DNA from: DASYAN01 sp034431765
Lineage (GTDB): Bacteria > Chloroflexota > Ktedonobacteria > Ktedonobacterales > Ktedonobacteraceae
Reading direction: 5' to 3'
DNA length: 25,185 nucleotides
NCBI GenBank assembly: GCA_034431765.1
Contig: DAOUDD010000053.1
Coordinates: 1 to 25,185, forward strand
The translations under genes were made by a program, and so were the position numbers. Below, one piece after another: positions 22,112 through 25,185 of this stretch. Each line of letters opens with the position of its first letter. The first letter of the stretch is position 1. A model generated the notes under the pieces. That model saw only the letters and a program-made list of their open reading frames with translations. It made no database searches and was not told the DNA's origin.

Positions 22112-24343
22112 TTAACGCAAAGCTGCGCTAATCGCCCCCGCGACGTTTGTCATAATTTCTAGACACTCTGCCAGAGAAGTCTCATGCGTGGTGATCAAAG
22201 CGAGGAAGGCTTTCTTCTCGGCTCCAACCAGGCGCAAAAGCACATGCCGGGTCGCAGTTGTCATCGCCACTTCCTGATGCTCGCCCCACTCATCTGGCTG
22301 CAGCGACTGGAGTATCGTTTTTTGAATTGTACTCGCCTGCTTGCACAGCTTTGTGATATCCATATCATCAATAGCGACCTGGGCAATCGCCTGCCCATCC
22401 AGGCTCACTACGGCTGCGGCGATAAAGCCGGCGATCGAATAGCCCAATGTCTGTAAAGCAGAGACGAGCGCAGCATAGTTCCTGCGCGCGGCCAGCCGTT
22501 GCGCACGTAAAACAGAAGAAGGTGCAAGCGGGCTACTCTCCTGCACGCTCTCAGTATTCTCGGTTGAAGAGAGTGCTGGCGCGCTGGTTTCTGGGAACAT
22601 CCCGCTCAACACACGCGGCGTCTCTCCACTGGCGGGACTCGCTGCCTGTATACGCGGAACTGGCCGCGTTGATTGTATTGGAGCCATCGGCATCGTCTGC
22701 TGTAGCGGTTGAGATGGAGACGAGAATGGCTGCTGAGGTTGAGATATCCCCCACTCTGGAGATGATGGAGGAGACGAACGTGATGGAGATGGTCCCCACT
22801 CTGGCGACGATGCTCCTCTCACATCACCCTGAGAGGAGAACAGCTTTGCCCACTCCGGTGATGACGCAGGACCCTGACCTTGCTGCACTTGAAACCCACT
22901 GTTTCCCTGCCATTCTGGTGAAACTTCTTGAGGTGGTGAGAAAGGAGCGGCTTCTTGTCCCCTCGCTGGTTCCACTTGTTCGCTTGCCATACCTCTCGGC
23001 AATGCAGCCGGCCAATCGCTCGACCACTCCTTTGGTGTGGGTACAATTGGTGTAACCGGAGTAGCAGAAACGGCTGGCATATACATCGAATCTGGCCCTG
23101 TCGGTGGGAACGGTGTTGGAGACGAAGAGACTCCAGGCGCGTTTGGCTGCTCTCCCAACTGTGGCTGTAAAGAGGATAGTGCTGGCGTTGGTGATGTCGC
23201 TTGCTTTGTTAGCCAGGAAGGCAGCTCAAGCGGATACTCTATACCAGCATGCTCCTCGGATGTATTCTGCTCACTCTGTGATACCTGCGTATTTGTGCTA
23301 TGTATGCCTGCAAATGGTTGTAGATCAAGCGGAAACGCCGACGATTCTGCAACATCGGAGGACGAGGAACCTGCACTATCTCCCTGTCTCCTGACGCTGC
23401 TCGTCTTTCCGGTACGTTCCCACCATTCCTTTGTACTGGCAGGCCCCGCCGCACTGTCCATTCCCGTCTGCGGCTGCATCGCTACCGCACCATCTACCGG
23501 CCCGCCCTGTCCCAATTCATCGGGGGTAAGGATAAATGGACGATCATCAACATCCAGCTCACTCCCATTCACCTGTATCCCTGACGCTGACGTTGTTCTT
23601 GTAGTGGGCAGGGCCGAATTAATGGCCCCTAATGCTCTCTGCTCTCCAGTATACTGCAAGCGGTCGGCATACTTGGTGCGGTACTGCAACGCCTGAAAGA
23701 TTAAGCGTGACAACGGCTGCGTGACATTTGTACGAATTTGCTCATCCCAGGGATGCTGCGTGACCGTACCATTTTTATGAGCAGCTAACGCGAAAAAAGC
23801 CTCCTCGCCCCGCAGAATACCATACTCTGCCCAGACAAGCTCACCATTTTGAAAGAGCAGCATGCCGCGTTCTTCCAACCCCGTATTGATCAGCAACATA
23901 ATACTCTTGCGACTCATATTAATGATCTGGATCACGTCTAACAGATCAAAAGAATCCAGGCTGGCCGAAAATCCCGTCTGCTGCAACAGGCGATGCAGCT
24001 CCTCCTTAAGAAGCCGTAAATCCAACGGCTTCTCCAGGTAGCCAACTGCGCCACACTCGAACGCCTGCAGACGGAGGGCTGCTGAATTGGCTTCGCCAAT
24101 GACGATAGTACGGCTACTCGGTCGATAGCCGCGTAGCCACTGTAACAGCTCCAGGCCATCAACTCCCGGCATCTTTAAATCACAGATCACTACATCATAT
24201 TCTTCTGACCAGAGGACACGTACAGCTTCAGCACCATTTGTCACCCCACGAACAGTATAGCCATCCTTGCGCAGAAAACTTACCACATTTCGATTCAGCG
24301 TTTCATCATGCTCGACCACAAAAATACGCCAGATATCAGCCAT
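22112..24343 (-). CDS. Response regulator: receiver, DUF4388, long disordered linker, roadblock-like domain
   Basis: The protein has 743 residues from the ATG at 24343 (AGGTGG about 9 nt upstream); a GTG at 24367 is an alternative. The receiver domain (about 4-120) has Asp13, the phosphoacceptor Asp55 (VVICDLKMPG) and Lys105 (GYLEKP), but Gly83 where the switch Thr/Ser is expected. Residues about 125-235 match DUF4388/PATAN (FDLLDVIQIINMSRKSIMLL; GMLLFQNGELVWAEYG; GEEAFFALA). A Pro/Ser/Gln-rich linker (about 250-605) contains four SPEW motifs. The C-terminus (about 615-740; YSIAGFIAAAVVSLDGQAIA; LCKQASTIQKTILQSL; HVLLRLVGAEKKAFLALITT) looks like a roadblock/LC7 domain, as in MglB-type GTPase regulators. 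No DNA-binding domain or kinase gene is seen, so output is probably through protein contacts. Confidence 0.85.
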   Translation of the reverse strand: MADIWRIFVVEHDETLNRNVVSFLRKDGYTVRGVTNGAEAVRVLWSEEYDVVICDLKMPGVDGLELLQWLRGYRPSSRTIVIGEANSAALRLQAFECGAVGYLEKPLDLRLLKEELHRLLQQTGFSASLDSFDLLDVIQIINMSRKSIMLLINTGLEERGMLLFQNGELVWAEYGILRGEEAFFALAAHKNGTVTQHPWDEQIRTNVTQPLSRLIFQALQYRTKYADRLQYTGEQRALGAINSALPTTRTTSASGIQVNGSELDVDDRPFILTPDELGQGGPVDGAVAMQPQTGMDSAAGPASTKEWWERTGKTSSVRRQGDSAGSSSSDVAESSAFPLDLQPFAGIHSTNTQVSQSEQNTSEEHAGIEYPLELPSWLTKQATSPTPALSSLQPQLGEQPNAPGVSSSPTPFPPTGPDSMYMPAVSATPVTPIVPTPKEWSSDWPAALPRGMASEQVEPARGQEAAPFSPPQEVSPEWQGNSGFQVQQGQGPASSPEWAKLFSSQGDVRGASSPEWGPSPSRSSPPSSPEWGISQPQQPFSSPSQPLQQTMPMAPIQSTRPVPRIQAASPASGETPRVLSGMFPETSAPALSSTENTESVQESSPLAPSSVLRAQRLAARRNYAALVSALQTLGYSIAGFIAAAVVSLDGQAIAQVAIDDMDITKLCKQASTIQKTILQSLQPDEWGEHQEVAMTTATRHVLLRLVGAEKKAFLALITTHETSLAECLEIMTNVAGAISAALR

Positions 24344-24452
24344 TATTTCTACCACCTGAAACAGCACTCTCTGTTTCGCTGATCAACGGAGACACTCCTT
24401 TTCCGCTCCTGACGAGGTCCTCTCCCCCGCTTGGTTTTCTTCTTCTGAGAAG

Positions 24453-24481
24453 AGTGTATCATGACACTCTAGCTCTGACAA
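24453..24481 (-). promoter_or_regulatory. Promoter of the response-regulator operon
   Basis: On the minus strand TTGTCA (24481-24476) and TACACT (24458-24453) are 17 nt apart, with TGA before the -10. The start would be near 24446, giving a leader of about 100 nt. GAGTGT-atcatg-ACACTC, an inverted repeat (24452-24469), covers the -10 box and could be an operator. Confidence 0.55.
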
Positions 24482-24923
24482 GATTTTAGAGTCGAGTACC
24501 AGAGAACACGAGTTGTAGGAAGCGAGCTTATGCTCTCGCTGTACATTTATAGTGGCACTTTCCCATTCTCACTCACGTCTGGCACCTACTCCAACAGTAT
24601 CATCCACCACAATCATTCATACGGAGAGCTTACTTCCTCAACTGAAGAGATAGAGGCCACACCACAACTGCTGAACGCTGACAAACTCTCAATATCGATA
24701 TGCCGGATCACCCTGATCCTTGACAATCCATGTTACATAAGCATGAAACAAAGGATGAACCGGTAAAGAGAGAAGGTGCAGGAATTTTCAGATTCTCTCA
24801 TATTCAACCAATAGCAACAATATCTTAAATCGAACAAAGCGACTTGAAATCTAATAACGGCAAGATATTTACATCTGAAACATTATATGGTAGAGTATGC
24901 TCTTGCAATATCTACACATGTGC
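24482..24923. other. Non-coding stretch, possible old gene remnant
   Basis: A 78-codon plus-strand frame (24530-24766) lacks a ribosome-binding site. The opposite strand shows protein-like pieces broken by stops. This may be debris of a mobile element, but I cannot assign it. After 24780 the stretch is strongly AT-rich with no feature seen. Confidence 0.25.
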
Positions 24924-25080
24924 TATAAATACCAACCGTGCTACCTGGAACAGTTCTTTGCACTCATTTAAAGACAAATTTTTATGCAAGATCTGTGTAG
25001 CTAAAGATTTTGTTGAACTTTAGCTACAGCTAATTTCTTGATTGATAAGCTTTATATCTTTTAGATAAGATATAAAGCTT
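24924..25080 (+). promoter_or_regulatory. Promoter and two tandem perfect hairpins before the edge gene
   Basis: TATAAA (24924-24929) preceded by TGC is an extended -10. Downstream, hairpin 1 pairs 24996-25006 with 25018-25028 (11 bp) and hairpin 2 pairs 25047-25060 with 25067-25080 (14 bp, 6-nt loop). Both are AT-rich, and hairpin 2 is followed 9 nt later by a TTTTT run. They end about 49 nt before the start codon of the next gene, so a regulated leader is possible. Confidence 0.45.
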
Positions 25081-25128
25081 TCAACTGAATTTTTCTTGCC
25101 CCCACAATCTTAGAAGGAAAGGAATGTA

Positions 25129-25185
25129 GTGACTATGCCTGGAAGCGATAAAATTAACTATCCTCTTAATCATATGTATGATACA
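25129..25185 (+). CDS. Start of an unidentified gene (3' end outside window)
   Basis: A GTG at 25129 has AAGGA at 5 nt; an in-frame ATG at 25135 is equally possible. Only 19 codons are visible, reading (V/M)TMPGSDKINYPLNHMYDT, and the frame is open to the edge. The product cannot be identified. The gene stands behind two tandem hairpins and a possible promoter. Confidence 0.45.
   Translation, partial: MTMPGSDKINYPLNHMYDT

Noticed and set aside
22447..23696. Plus-strand open frames opposite the response-regulator linker
   Set aside because: They arise from the Pro/Ser-rich linker read backwards; they show no start sites and the overlapping frames are mutually inconsistent.
1..25185. CRISPR array, rRNA, tRNA or phage structural genes
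   Set aside because: No regularly spaced repeats and no rRNA, tRNA or virion gene signatures were found by reading both strands.

Overview
The window looks like a chromosomal segment from a Ktedonobacteria-type member of the Chloroflexota. This is inferred, not proven: GC is moderate, the genome is loosely packed, and it carries GC-rich dispersed intergenic palindromes with a GACCGCAAGGGTC core. The gene set also fits: full-length cobalamin-dependent methionine synthase, a membrane-anchored penicillin-acylase-family protein, flotillin/NfeD/PspA, and a receiver-DUF4388-roadblock protein.

Layout. 1-1650: the edge of a minus-strand winged-helix-like gene, then a minus-strand transcription unit with its own promoter, a 50-residue membrane peptide, a structured or decayed stretch and a strong hairpin terminator. 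1896-3857: a membrane-anchored substrate-binding-like protein with no transporter genes beside it. 4018-6374: a convergent pair, a class V PLP enzyme and a GCS2-type glutamate-cysteine/carboxylate-amine ligase, whose stop codons sit in one 28-bp palindrome. 6741-10331: metH. 10390-10588: a tiny acidic peptide gene on the minus strand with a good promoter and a hairpin leader. 10698-12377: cysS with a remarkable leader. 12407-12671: a 265-nt segment closed by an 18-bp terminal stem, either a structured RNA or a MITE. 12732-15310: penicillin-acylase-family hydrolase and terminator. 15430-16584: a DoxD-like/Rieske fusion. 16585-17229: decayed DNA with an MFS transporter remnant. 17230-21953: XRE regulator, small membrane protein, His-rich NfeD, flotillin, an intergenic repeat cluster and PspA, which together form a likely membrane-stress module. 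21975-24481: a minus-strand unit encoding a multidomain response regulator and a 39-residue membrane peptide. 24482-25185: mostly non-coding DNA with two perfect hairpins before a gene that runs off the edge.

The most striking signal is upstream of cysS. A 20-codon open frame with its own ribosome-binding site carries two closely spaced Cys codons (Cys-Thr-Cys). It runs directly into a perfect 14-bp hairpin whose loop and arms have alternative partners downstream, and it is followed by a C-rich, G-poor tract. This is the architecture expected of cysteine-responsive leader-peptide attenuation of cysteinyl-tRNA synthetase, in place of a T-box.

Several genes share a sulfur or thiol theme (class V PLP enzyme, GCS2 ligase, MetH, CysS, DoxD/Rieske), but they are not one operon, so this is only a loose association. 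Four short genes missed by ordinary ORF cut-offs (50, 32, 20 and 39 codons) are supported here by start codons with ribosome-binding sites and, for two of them, by promoters.
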